From the NCBI RefSeq assembly GCF_038957035.1, contig NZ_CP152412.1:806001-870000 (forward strand): 64,000 nt of DNA, in the 5' to 3' direction. Made by a program: the position numbers and the translations under genes. Positions 8,198-16,497 of the stretch are shown here, piece after piece; within the stretch, counting starts at the first letter, position 1; every line of letters begins with the position of its first letter. Origin of the DNA: Bradyrhizobium sp. B097 (GTDB lineage: Bacteria; Pseudomonadota; Alphaproteobacteria; Rhizobiales; Xanthobacteraceae). The notes beneath the pieces are model-generated. The model was not told the origin of the DNA. It was given only the letters and a program-made list of their open reading frames with translations, and searched no databases.

Positions 8198-9424
8198 ATG
8201 AGGGGCTTTGGGGTTGGGCGATTGAGGATTGGACTTGCGCTGGCATTGGCCTGCGCCGCGGGCAGCGCACGCGCGGAGATTTCCGGCGAAGTCGTGCGTG
8301 TCGGCGTGCTCAACGACATTTCCGGCATCTTCCAGGACACCAACGGTATGGGCTCGGTGGAAGCCGCGCGCATGGCGGCGGAGGATTTCAACGGCGGCGG
8401 CAAGGGCATCAAGGTCGAGATCGTCTATGCCGATCACCAGAACAAGGCCGACGTGGGATCTGCGATCGCGCGCAAATGGCTCGATGTCGAAGGCGTCGAC
8501 GCCATCGTCGACGTGCCGAACTCGGCGGTCGGGCTCGCCATCAACACCGTGCTGCGCGACTCGCGGATGACGTTCCTGGCGTCGTCGACCGCGAGCTCCG
8601 ATCTCACCGGCAAGGCCTGCTCGCCCAACACCATTCAATGGGTCAACGACGCCTGGGCGACCGGCAACACCACGGCGGCCGCGATGATGCAGCGTGGCGG
8701 CAAGGACTGGTATTTTGTGACCGTCGACTATGCGCTCGGCAAAGGCATTGAAGCTGAAGCGACGAACTACATCGAGAAGCACGGCGGCAAGGTGCTGGGA
8801 TCGAGCAAGCATCCGCTCGGCACCTCCGACTTCGCCTCCTTCCTGCTGCAGGCGCAGAATTCCAAGGCCAAGGTGATCGGCCTCGCCAATGCCGGCGGCG
8901 ACACCATCAACGCGGTGAAGCAGGCGGCCGAGTTCGGCATCCAGGAGGGCGGCCAGACCATGGTGGCGTTCCTGCTGTTCGTCAACGACGTCCACGGCAT
9001 GGGCCTGAAGGTCGCGCAGGGCCTGCAGTTGCTCGAGGCCTTCTACTGGGACATGAACGACGATACCCGCGCGTTCGCAAAGCGCTTTGCCGCGCGACCT
9101 GGTATGAACGGCAAGATGCCGAGCGGCAACCAGGCCGGCGTCTATGCCTCGACGCTCGCCTATCTCAACGCCGTCGCCGCCACCGGCAGCGACGACGCCA
9201 AGGTCGTGGTGCCGCAGATGAAGACCTTCAAGGGCAAGGACAAACTGTTCGGCGACACCACGATCCGCCAGGACGGCCGCGTCATCCACCCGATGTATCT
9301 GTTCGAGGTGAAGAAGCCGGAGGAGTCGAAATACCCCTACGATTATTACAAGCTGATCGCGACCATCCCGGCCGAGCAGGCATTCCGGCCGATCGCCGAT
9401 GGCGGATGCGCGCTGGTGAAGTGA
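8198..9424 (+). CDS. ABC transporter substrate-binding protein (LivK-like, aromatic acid type)
   Basis: A periplasmic binding protein of the branched-chain amino acid (type I) family, about 408 residues. A signal peptide with hydrophobic core LRIGLALALACAAGSARA precedes mature EISGEVVRVGVLNDISGIFQD. The start at 8198 has GGGAG 8 bases upstream; the ATG at 8183 lacks a ribosome site. Relatives in Rhodopseudomonas bind hydroxybenzoates and phenylpropenoids, and the position 54 bases after a CYP199A gene suggests an aromatic acid ligand, but this is inference. No permease or ATPase gene is adjacent, so it would need a partner transporter from elsewhere, possibly the liv-like genes at 40.6 kb. 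Confidence 0.88.
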   Translation: MRGFGVGRLRIGLALALACAAGSARAEISGEVVRVGVLNDISGIFQDTNGMGSVEAARMAAEDFNGGGKGIKVEIVYADHQNKADVGSAIARKWLDVEGVDAIVDVPNSAVGLAINTVLRDSRMTFLASSTASSDLTGKACSPNTIQWVNDAWATGNTTAAAMMQRGGKDWYFVTVDYALGKGIEAEATNYIEKHGGKVLGSSKHPLGTSDFASFLLQAQNSKAKVIGLANAGGDTINAVKQAAEFGIQEGGQTMVAFLLFVNDVHGMGLKVAQGLQLLEAFYWDMNDDTRAFAKRFAARPGMNGKMPSGNQAGVYASTLAYLNAVAATGSDDAKVVVPQMKTFKGKDKLFGDTTIRQDGRVIHPMYLFEVKKPEESKYPYDYYKLIATIPAEQAFRPIADGGCALVK

Positions 9425-9461
9425 GGTTTGCTAGTGAAGTAAGATATTCGCCGCGCGCGCA

Positions 9462-9712
9462 TCCTCCCCTGGAGGGGGAGGATCGGTTCGCATGAAATGC
9501 GAACCGAGGTGGGGTGAAAGTCCCCCCAGTCGAGCAGTGCCCGTGTTGAGAGATCACCCCACCCCGGATCGCACGTCGCTTCGCTCGCTGCGATCCGACC
9601 CTCCCCCTCCAGGGGAGGGTGAGAGGGCTGTCTGCGCGGAGCGACCGCAACCCCTCACCCGGATCGCATTGCGCTTCGCTTCATGCAATCCGGCCTCTCC
9701 CACAAGGGGAGA
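9462..9712. repeat. Cluster of intergenic inverted repeats at the left island edge
   Basis: The 434 bases between the binding protein and the integrase hold no gene. 9462-9480 (CCTCCCCTGGAGGGGGAGG) is inverted at about 9600-9620, with GGTGGGGTGA/TCACCCCACC inside, and a second unit 9651-9712 begins CCCTCACCCGGATCGCATTG and ends GCCTCTCCCACAAGGGGAGA. The second unit breaks off abruptly at 9712, where the island begins. Confidence 0.75.
9693..9712. other. attL: left copy of 20-bp direct repeat bounding the island
   Basis: GCCTCTCCCACAAGGGGAGA here is identical to 29236-29255. It forms the centre of an intergenic palindromic repeat whose right half is missing on this side. With the right flank restored it becomes CCTCTCCC-N5-GGGAGAGG, which resembles a tyrosine-recombinase core of inverted arms around a short spacer. 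Confidence 0.65.
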
Positions 9713-9768
9713 ATTCACAGTCTATAGCAGGCTACAAGAGTCTACACGCGTTCATTAGATCATTGTAA

Positions 9769-9798
9769 TTGCTGATATTATATCTACTCGGCTATAAT
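9769..9798 (+). promoter_or_regulatory. Candidate integrase promoter
   Basis: TATAAT at 9793-9798 with TTGCTG at 9769-9774 (18-bp spacer), 60 bases before the integrase ATG. The surrounding stretch 9720-9800 is much more AT-rich than its neighbours. Confidence 0.45.
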
Positions 9799-9858
9799 TG
9801 AGTCCATGCCCGTCTACCCCCATCGTGAGGACACTTCGGGGGACACCCAGGGGATTTC

Positions 9859-11058
9859 ATGGCTCGCCGTACACGCTCTGCATCTCTCGAAAACCGCACC
9901 AATCGCCTGAAGCTCGCCCCGCGCAAGAAGCCGTACACCGCGCTGATCGCGCCCGGCATCTTTCTCGCGTATCGCCGCAACGCTGGCCCCGGCACGTGGT
10001 CGGTGAAGTGCAACGGGTGGCTGAAGCGGTTCGCACTTGCCGATGATCACGAGGACGCGAACGGCAACAGCGTGATGACCTATTGGCAAGCGTTGGAGCA
10101 TGCCAAGAAGCTGGCGCGTGCTGGTGAAGGCAACACCGAACAGCCGATCAGCGTCGCCGAAGCGGTCGACAGCTATGAGGCCGATCTCGAAACGCGCGAC
10201 GGCAGCAAATACAACGCCAGTGGGGTCCGTCGCCATCTGGGTACTTTGGCGAACAAGACCGTCGCACTGCTGACCGAACGCGAACTGCGTGACTGGCGCG
10301 CCGGTCTGATCAAGAAGGGTTTGAAGGCTTCCAGCGCTGACCGCATCGCCCGTTCGTTCAAGGCGGCACTGGCGCTCGCAGCGCGGAATGACAAGCGCAT
10401 CGGCAACGCCGCTGCGTGGAAAAACGGACTGAAGAAGCTGCCCGACAGCGAAGTCGCGCGCAACGTCATCTTGCCGGATCAAATCGTGGCTGCGCTGGTT
10501 CGCGGCTCCTACGAGGTGAGCCACGACTATGGCGTGACAATTGATGTTCTTGCAGAGACGGGCGCCCGTGAAAGCCAAGCGCTAAGGTTGCGCGTTGCTG
10601 ATTTGGAAGATCGCGATCCTGCCGCACCCAAGCTCGTGATGCCGAGCAGCCGCAAGGGCAAGAGCCGCAGGATTGAACAACGGCCGCTGGCAATATCGCC
10701 CCGGTTAGCAAAGCAGTTGCGGCGGCGAGCGAACGGCAAGGCTCCGCACGAGCGGTTGCTCGATCGTATTCCGAAGCTGTCGGGCCGATTTCATCCCATT
10801 GCAAAGCGGCTCGACCTTGGCGCGGAGGTCACGCCGTATGCACTGCGACATTCGTCGATCGTGCGGCAATTGCTGGCACGAGTGCCAACGCGCGTCGTTG
10901 CTGCACACCATGACACGTCGGTCGCGATGATCGAGAAGAACTACTCGCGGTACATCATCGGTGATCTGAGCGAGGCAATGACGCGTGCTGCATTGCTCGA
11001 TCTGCAATTGGTGCAGCCCCTCACAGGAAATCCTACGGTTGAGCGGCTGGCATCGTGA
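9859..11058 (+). CDS. int: Tyrosine recombinase / phage-type integrase
   Basis: Catalyses site-specific integration and excision of the island. The 399-residue protein has an N-terminal arm-binding part (about 1-95), a SAM-like core-binding domain (about 97-190) and the catalytic domain (about 200-385). Visible catalytic residues are Arg237 in ETGARESQALRL, Arg330 in YALRHSS, His350 or His351 in AAHHDTSV and the nucleophile Tyr362 in EKNYSRY. The first His of the HxxR box is Tyr327 here, a replacement seen in some family members. AGGGGA 5 bases before the ATG at 9859 supports the start. It lies 147 bases inside the left direct repeat, the usual place for an integrase. Confidence 0.93.
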   Translation: MARRTRSASLENRTNRLKLAPRKKPYTALIAPGIFLAYRRNAGPGTWSVKCNGWLKRFALADDHEDANGNSVMTYWQALEHAKKLARAGEGNTEQPISVAEAVDSYEADLETRDGSKYNASGVRRHLGTLANKTVALLTERELRDWRAGLIKKGLKASSADRIARSFKAALALAARNDKRIGNAAAWKNGLKKLPDSEVARNVILPDQIVAALVRGSYEVSHDYGVTIDVLAETGARESQALRLRVADLEDRDPAAPKLVMPSSRKGKSRRIEQRPLAISPRLAKQLRRRANGKAPHERLLDRIPKLSGRFHPIAKRLDLGAEVTPYALRHSSIVRQLLARVPTRVVAAHHDTSVAMIEKNYSRYIIGDLSEAMTRAALLDLQLVQPLTGNPTVERLAS

Positions 11059-11143
11059 TCCCGTAGCCGCGGCTTTGGATGCCGGTGAGTTGCTGTTTGC
11101 GTGCTCTTCGCGTGACGTTTGCAATTCCGGTCGCTACAGCCGA

Positions 11144-11200
11144 GTTATCCAATGCCGTCGCTAGACTTACCCAATGCCAAAACAGACTTATCCAACGCTA
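11144..11200 (+). repeat. Three phased direct repeats (iteron-like)
   Basis: GTTATCCAATGCCG (11144-11157), CTTACCCAATGCCA (11166-11179) and CTTATCCAACGCTA (11187-11200) are near-identical 14-mers spaced 22 and 21 bp, that is two helical turns. They lie between the integrase and the AlpA-like gene, where arm-type integrase sites or excisionase sites are expected. TTATCCA also resembles part of a DnaA box. Confidence 0.6.
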
Positions 11201-11269
11201 CCATCTTCACAAAGCGCGACAAACGCCGCTCACTGCTTCGACACATGCCAATGAGTACGGAGAGAAAGA

Positions 11270-11512
11270 ATGGCACGTTTCGAAGCGAACGGCAGCAAGC
11301 CGATCCGTCCCAATAAGTCGATTGATCCCGACGCCTATAGCATTGACGAGTTTTGCGCGCGGCACCGCATCAGCCGCCCCCTGTTTTACAAAATGAAGCA
11401 GCAGGGCTTGATGCCCGTTACGTTCAACGTCGGCACGCGTGTGCTGATCTCGCGCGAGGCCGCCGCGGTGTGGCGTCGCGCACGTGAGCATGCGGTGCAG
11501 GCGCCGAGTTAG
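11270..11512 (+). CDS. AlpA-like small helix-turn-helix protein
   Basis: An 80-residue protein with YSIDEFCARHRISRPLFYKM followed by a short wing NVGTRVLISREAAAVWRR, the pattern of the AlpA/excisionase-like MerR-type winged helix. In P4 and related elements AlpA activates integrase expression and excision. Its place between integrase and primase, just after three phased repeats, fits a recombination directionality or control role. GGAGAG lies 7 bases before the ATG. Confidence 0.8.
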   Translation: MARFEANGSKPIRPNKSIDPDAYSIDEFCARHRISRPLFYKMKQQGLMPVTFNVGTRVLISREAAAVWRRAREHAVQAPS

Positions 11513-11588
11513 GCTACCAATCTTCAGCAAACTGGGCGGCTGACACGGGCAGCCGCAAATCAACACATCCCCAACAAAGCAAGCAACA

Positions 11589-11619
11589 CCCCTAGGGCCT
11601 CGCCGAAGGCCACTAGGGG
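11589..11619. promoter_or_regulatory. Strong hairpin before the primase gene
   Basis: CCCCTAGGGCCT and AGGCC-A-CTAGGGG form a 12-bp stem with one bulged A and a 5-6-base loop. The AGGGG of the right arm is also the ribosome site for the ATG at 11625, so the hairpin could hide it. There is no T-run, so a simple terminator is unlikely. Confidence 0.5.
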
Positions 11620-11624
11620 AACGG

Positions 11625-13994
11625 ATGCTTGTGACCTCTGGAAAGATACACATCATGAGCAATAGCACACACAACGACCACAGCGCAAAATGTCCTTTCG
11701 AGGAATACGCGAAGCTTGCCGCCGCGGAGACCGCGGACGTTGCTTATCGCGATCTGTTCGAACGTGATGAGTGGGTGCCGAAGCTCGGCACCCCTGGTGC
11801 CATCGCGCTTGGCTACGCCATGCGCGATTGGAACACGGTCCCCATTCCCCATTGTCAGAAGAAGCCGATCGGGAATGACTGGCAGCACCGCGTCATCACC
11901 GGCAGCAAGATCGAACGGTTCTTCGGCGACAAACCGCAGAACATCGGTGTGCAACTCGGCCTGAAGTCGGGCGGCTTGACCGATATCGACCTGGATTGCC
12001 CTGAAGCCACCGTGATCGCGCGCGCAGTGCTGCCGAAGACGGGTGCGATGTTCGGCCGTCAATCGAAGCGTGACAGCCACCACTTGTATTACACGTCGTT
12101 GGCGTCGGAGCTCGATCAGGCTGCGTTGCAGTTCAAGGACCCTAACAGCAAGAGCATGCTGTTGGAAGTCCGCATCGGCGGCGGTGACAAGGGTGCCCAG
12201 ACCGTCTTTCCTGGCTCGGTGCATGAGAGTGGCGAGCCGATCAATTGGGAGGAGGACGATGAGCCCGCGCAAGTCAGCGATGATGAGTTGTTGCGGCAAG
12301 CGAAGCTGCTGGCGGCGCTTTGCTTGCTTGCCCGCTATTGGCCGACGAACGGCGGCCGTCACGACGCCGCCCTGACTGTTGGCGGTTTTCTGGCGCGGTG
12401 CGGCTTCGGCTTGCCGCGCGTCAAGCTGTGTGCCGAGTGGATCGCGCGCGCGGCGAACGACGAAGAATGGCATGATCGCGTTCGCGCCGCCCATGATGCA
12501 GCAATCGCCCATCAGAAGGGCGAACGCACGCGTGGCTATCCGGCGTTGAAGGATCAGTTCGGCGAGAAGGTCGCCGGTAAGATCGCCGAATGGCTCGACT
12601 TCAACGAAACCGGCTCGCAGCGCGATGATGTGTATCCCGACGCGATCCGTAACAATCGAACGATGCCGCGCGCCGGTTCCGCGAGCGTGTCCAACGACAT
12701 TGTGACGGAGGACAGTGCCGCGCAGGAATTCATTGACCTGCACGGCGAAAGCTTGCGCTACTGCCATACCCGTGGCTCGTGGTTTTACTGGAACGGTGTC
12801 TGCTGGAAGCAGGACGGTACCGGTCGTGCGTTTGACTATGCTCGCAAGTTGTCGCGCCGTCTTTCGGAAGACCAGGACGAACGCAAGCGGTATATCACCA
12901 ACAAAACCAGCTTTTCTGCTGGCGTTGAGCGTTTCTCGAAGCACGATCAGAATGTCGCGGTGACCAGCGAATACTGGGATCGCGATCCTTGGTTGCTGGG
13001 TACACCTGGCGGCACCGTCGATCTGCGTACCGGCAAGTTGCGTCCTAGTGCGCCTGAGGACGGCGTTACGAAGGTCACAGCCGTGACGCCCGCCAACAGC
13101 GGCTGCCCGCTCTGGCTTAAATTCTTGAAGGAGGCGACGAACGCCGATGATGGATTGATCCGCTTCTTGCAGCAGTGGTGCGGTTACGCATTGACCGGCG
13201 TTACGTCGGAGCATGCCCTCTTGTTCGTTTGCGGTCCTGGCGGCAACGGCAAGAGCGTGTACCTGAACACCACGTCGCATATCTTGCTTGACTACGCCAC
13301 CGTCTCGGCGATGGAGACCTTCACGGCATCGAACAATGACAGGCATCCGACTGACCTCGCGATGTTGCACGGTGCGCGCTTGGTTACGGCATCGGAGACG
13401 GAGGCGGGTCGTGCCTGGGCTGAAGCCCGCATCAAGCAGATGACGGGCGGCGATCCCATCACCGCGCGCTTCATGCGGCGCGACTTCTTCACCTACGTGC
13501 CGCAGTTCAAGTTGACCATCATCGGTAATCATAAGCCGACCCTGACCAACGTCGATGAAGCTGCGCGTCGCCGGTTCAATATCGTGCCGTTCATCCATAA
13601 GCCCTCCACGCCCGACCGCCAGCTTCCCGAAAAGCTGCTGGCTGAAGCGCCGGGCATCTTGCAGTGGATGATCGAAGGTTGCCTTGATTGGCAGAAGAAT
13701 GGACTGGTTCGCCCGAGCTGCGTGATCGAAGCGACCGAGGAGTACTTCAGCGATCAAGAAGTTTTTCCGCGCTGGTTAGAGGAAGAGTGCATCACTGGCG
13801 GCACGGTTTCCGAGGCCAGCAGCGTGCTTTACCGTTCATGGTCCGAGTACGCGCGTTCGGTCGGCGCGAAGCCAGGCACGCAGGCTGACTTCAAGGAGAG
13901 CATGCGGAAGGCGGGCTTTGCCTACCGCAAGCGCAACAATGTGCGCGAGTTTTGCAGCATTGCCTTGAAGCCGGCCGACGGCGCTGATGCGTGA
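11625..13994 (+). CDS. P4-family primase-helicase (PrimPol + D5/SF3 helicase)
   Basis: Replication initiator of satellites and plasmids, making primers and unwinding DNA. The 789-residue protein has an N-terminal archaeo-eukaryotic PrimPol domain (about 40-215) with the metal-binding LTDIDLDCPEA and the SKRDSHHLYYT motif. It is followed by a D5_N/linker region (about 340-510) and an SF3 helicase (about 515-700) with Walker A CGPGGNGKSVYLN and the SETEAGRAW region. A C-terminal winged-helix part ends ALKPADGADA. Start: ATG at 11625 has AGGGG 5 bases upstream inside a hairpin; ATG at 11655 (779 residues) has GGAAAG about 9 bases upstream, so both are possible. The island is probably able to replicate when excised. 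Confidence 0.88.
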   Translation: MLVTSGKIHIMSNSTHNDHSAKCPFEEYAKLAAAETADVAYRDLFERDEWVPKLGTPGAIALGYAMRDWNTVPIPHCQKKPIGNDWQHRVITGSKIERFFGDKPQNIGVQLGLKSGGLTDIDLDCPEATVIARAVLPKTGAMFGRQSKRDSHHLYYTSLASELDQAALQFKDPNSKSMLLEVRIGGGDKGAQTVFPGSVHESGEPINWEEDDEPAQVSDDELLRQAKLLAALCLLARYWPTNGGRHDAALTVGGFLARCGFGLPRVKLCAEWIARAANDEEWHDRVRAAHDAAIAHQKGERTRGYPALKDQFGEKVAGKIAEWLDFNETGSQRDDVYPDAIRNNRTMPRAGSASVSNDIVTEDSAAQEFIDLHGESLRYCHTRGSWFYWNGVCWKQDGTGRAFDYARKLSRRLSEDQDERKRYITNKTSFSAGVERFSKHDQNVAVTSEYWDRDPWLLGTPGGTVDLRTGKLRPSAPEDGVTKVTAVTPANSGCPLWLKFLKEATNADDGLIRFLQQWCGYALTGVTSEHALLFVCGPGGNGKSVYLNTTSHILLDYATVSAMETFTASNNDRHPTDLAMLHGARLVTASETEAGRAWAEARIKQMTGGDPITARFMRRDFFTYVPQFKLTIIGNHKPTLTNVDEAARRRFNIVPFIHKPSTPDRQLPEKLLAEAPGILQWMIEGCLDWQKNGLVRPSCVIEATEEYFSDQEVFPRWLEEECITGGTVSEASSVLYRSWSEYARSVGAKPGTQADFKESMRKAGFAYRKRNNVREFCSIALKPADGADA

Positions 13995-14072
13995 AGTGTA
14001 GCTGAGTGGCAGGCGTGGCAAGCGTGACGGCTTTCTCTCATTACCACTACTACGCGCGCGTGGGGTCGATAA

Positions 14073-14648
14073 ATGGAACAGGCTGTCACGGTTGTCCCGA
14101 CTGTCACTCAACTCGCTGGGGCAGTTCGGCGGGTCCTTTCTGGCCCTCCGCCAATGCGGGTCGCGCTTGCGCGCGACACGCAACTAGGGCGTGCGAACTC
14201 CAAGGGTGTTGATATTAACGCGACCGCGCTCAAGCGGTCAGTGGAGATAACACGAGGTATGTTGACGTTGGACCGCAATCGCTTGATCGATCTTCACTTG
14301 CAAATGCTTGCGGAACTCGGATGGACACCGCCATCCGGTGACGTGATTGATGAGATTGCAAATGGCGGCCTGCTGACCGTGATGCAGGCGGCGACCGTTT
14401 GCGAAGTGTCCGATGAGACAATCCGCCGATGGAATGCAGATGCCGCTCGCAGGGGGCAGTCGCTCGGTAAAAAGGGCGCGACCTGGTTGATCGGCCGGGC
14501 GCGGCTGCTCGACTACGTTGAGAAGTATCAGGGTGGGCTGCCCGCGCGCGTGAAAGCTCAGAACAGGCTTCGGGAATTCTGGCCGAGATGGTCAGAGCCA
14601 TCAGAGGACCGGCTTGGTTTGGAGAGCCGCCGAGCAAAGGCCCTGTGA
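14073..14648 (+). CDS. Helix-turn-helix protein of unknown role
   Basis: A 191-residue frame whose central part GGLLTVMQAATVCEVSDETIRRWNADA, followed by GKKGATWLIGRARLLDYVEKY, looks like a MerR/AlpA-type winged helix that reads a target through a short wing. The first 62 residues are of doubtful coding quality; an in-frame ATG at 14259, with GAGG close before it and GGAG 13 bases before, would give a 129-residue protein. It follows the primase by 78 bases on the same strand, so it may act in copy or excision control. No partner is visible. Confidence 0.6.
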   Translation: MEQAVTVVPTVTQLAGAVRRVLSGPPPMRVALARDTQLGRANSKGVDINATALKRSVEITRGMLTLDRNRLIDLHLQMLAELGWTPPSGDVIDEIANGGLLTVMQAATVCEVSDETIRRWNADAARRGQSLGKKGATWLIGRARLLDYVEKYQGGLPARVKAQNRLREFWPRWSEPSEDRLGLESRRAKAL

Positions 14649-14926
14649 TTTTGCGCCGGTCGGATGTCCAAGCGGCGAGAACCCGGACGGCCAATGGGAT
14701 AGGAAATCCTCGCTGGATTTGTTTCGGGCGTCATGAAAGTTGCTATTTAGGATCGCTTCACATAAGTTTCGCATCCTTGGGGTGAGGCAACGGACCGATC
14801 CTCATGGTGCAATCGTCCCGGCTTACTTTGGGAATGGCGGTATGGCCTAGTGCCCTGCCGTCACCCAGGGAGCCGGAATAGGCGAAGGGCCGCACGTCTT
14901 CGTCGACGGCGGCCCACTTCGACTTT
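14649..14926. other. Non-coding gap after the HTH gene
   Basis: About 280 bases without a convincing gene. It holds the end of the primase operon; no clear terminator hairpin with a T-run was seen. Confidence 0.4.
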
Positions 14927-14935
14927 TGGTATAAT
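14927..14935 (+). promoter_or_regulatory. Extended -10 promoter element TGGTATAAT
   Basis: A perfect extended -10 box directly abuts the ATG at 14936. Transcription would start about 7 bases downstream, inside the next reading frame, so either that gene starts later or this box serves by chance. No clear -35 is needed for an extended -10. Confidence 0.4.
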
Positions 14936-16369
14936 ATGCTTCTCACCATACAATTTCCGCTAGCGGACTTGCGCCCTTTTCTGCTTGGCCCAAACCGCCG
15001 TCTCCCAAAGCCTGCTTGGCCCAATGCTCATCCCGGAGGTGAGTTCGTCCGTGGGATCGGCGGAATTGATTTTCGCCGTTTGGGCGGACTGCAGGGGTGG
15101 GTCGGCGAAGGCACGCACTGTCTCGCAACCAATCTCGTTTCGCTGGGCGATCTTCCCCAGCCACGGCTCTTGAATGAGGACGAGGTCCCTCCCGGAATTG
15201 TAACAACGCGGGTGAAGTTTCGAAGACTTTTCGCTGACGGAGTTGCGCTCGCGAAGTTCGAGTTGGGAATTGCGGCAGGCGGATATCTGCAAACGCGGGA
15301 CTGGGGCTTATCGTACGATTTTGCAGGGCTGGTAACTGAAGTTGGTAAATTGCAGTGCCGCGTACCGGGTAGCGCAGCGGGGCCTTTGCTATTCTCTGGC
15401 AAGCCCTTGGCGACAAGATACGCTGAATGCAGCACCAAACGAGCAATCGATACGCAGGTCTTTGCCAAAGAAAGTCCGGATGAGGCGGGGCTCGTCGTGC
15501 CTGGCGACCCGCTGATCTTCATCGATTGTTCTAGTCAGAAGTTTGTTCTGCCGAAAGGCTTCCGTTCTGTCGTGATGCCCGGCAACTTCGACTTCCAAGT
15601 TTTCTTCGGGCTCCATCAACAAGGCGCGCTTCGCGTTCCAGTCTGGATACTTTTGCGCAATAAGCAAAGTGATGGGGCGCGGCATCTAAGAATTTTCTTG
15701 CAAAGAATGCATGCAGAGAAGGAAGTTCTGAGGGCTGTCCTTGATCGTATCGCTTCCGGTAAAATCGGCGCCTCCGCATCTGAAACACTGCAAAGATACC
15801 TTCTAGAAAGCACGCGCCGCATCAATCATTTGGAAGGTAGAGCCGACAAGAAGGCAGTAGATGGCATCGGTACGTTAGCCGCATCCTGTCTTCAATACGT
15901 TCAGCCAGGCTGGCTCGATACGCTTATGCAGCGCCTTGATGTGCTGAACGTTAGGCCAAACGTAAAGCGGAATGTAGCGGCACGCATTAGGCGAAATGAC
16001 TTAATGCAGTTCGTCATTATCGACCAGAGCCAACACGACCACAGGAGAGGCATTTTCATGGGTGACGTTTTCTCAAATATTCAGAACTCGACGATCGTCA
16101 ACAGATCGACGGTTGAGAGCGCATTCAATAAGACGAAATCAGAAAGCGGCGAGGAAACCGCGTCGATCCTCCTGAAGGTTGCTGAGTTCGTTGCCAAGTC
16201 AGGCAACAAGGAGGCGGGCGAATTGCTCGATCAGTTCAACGAGGAGCTAAGCAAGCCTCAGCCAAGGAAATCTCTGCTGAAGAGATCGTGGGACGGCCTT
16301 CTCGCGGCCTTGCCCACGATTACAACCGTCGCCGGAGCCGCAACAGCGATCGCTAAGTTGTTCACGTAG
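14936..16369 (+). CDS. Unknown protein with C-terminal amphipathic/hydrophobic tail
   Basis: A 477-residue protein of no family I can name with confidence. Residues 1-200 are rich in beta-type sequence (for example DEVPPGIVTTRVKFRRLFADGV). Residues about 235-370 are helical. After about 375 comes a distinct module: NIQNSTIVNRSTVESAFNK, a helical stretch ETASILLKVAEFVAKSGN, and a hydrophobic end LLAALPTITTVAGAATAIAKL that could enter a membrane. Such tails occur in bacterial conflict proteins, so an effector role is possible but unproved. The N-terminus IQFPLADLRPFLLG looks genuine, but no ribosome site is present and a promoter box abuts the ATG. The gene stands alone between gaps of 287 and 128 bases. 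Confidence 0.6.
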   Translation: MLLTIQFPLADLRPFLLGPNRRLPKPAWPNAHPGGEFVRGIGGIDFRRLGGLQGWVGEGTHCLATNLVSLGDLPQPRLLNEDEVPPGIVTTRVKFRRLFADGVALAKFELGIAAGGYLQTRDWGLSYDFAGLVTEVGKLQCRVPGSAAGPLLFSGKPLATRYAECSTKRAIDTQVFAKESPDEAGLVVPGDPLIFIDCSSQKFVLPKGFRSVVMPGNFDFQVFFGLHQQGALRVPVWILLRNKQSDGARHLRIFLQRMHAEKEVLRAVLDRIASGKIGASASETLQRYLLESTRRINHLEGRADKKAVDGIGTLAASCLQYVQPGWLDTLMQRLDVLNVRPNVKRNVAARIRRNDLMQFVIIDQSQHDHRRGIFMGDVFSNIQNSTIVNRSTVESAFNKTKSESGEETASILLKVAEFVAKSGNKEAGELLDQFNEELSKPQPRKSLLKRSWDGLLAALPTITTVAGAATAIAKLFT

Positions 16370-16395
16370 CGCGGCCTGATGTCCGGTGAAGCGAT

Positions 16396-16435
16396 CTAGC
16401 TTAAATGTGGAACATACCACAAATTTCTGCGCTAG
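16396..16435. promoter_or_regulatory. Imperfect inverted repeat before the three-gene operon
   Basis: Outer arms CTAGC/GCTAG (16396-16400 and 16431-16435) and inner arms GTGG/CCAC (16407-16410 and 16417-16420) form a broken palindrome in an AT-rich stretch. It could be the terminator of the gene before or an operator for the gene after. Confidence 0.3.
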
Positions 16436-16497
16436 AAATGGGGACCCCCACGCGCACAATCTACGCAAGTGAGGTCTCCGCAGACTAGATTGCCTGA

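Noticed and set aside
9700..9860. tRNA gene as island target
   Set aside because: No cloverleaf or CCA-ended tRNA segment could be seen; the target is the palindromic repeat.
11144..11200. CRISPR or plasmid-type iteron origin taken as proven
   Set aside because: Only three short repeats; the spacing fits protein sites, but replication from here is not shown.
11613..13757. Long 714-residue minus frame opposite the primase
   Set aside because: Exact antisense shadow of the P4-type primase gene, with no domain motifs; high GC keeps it open.
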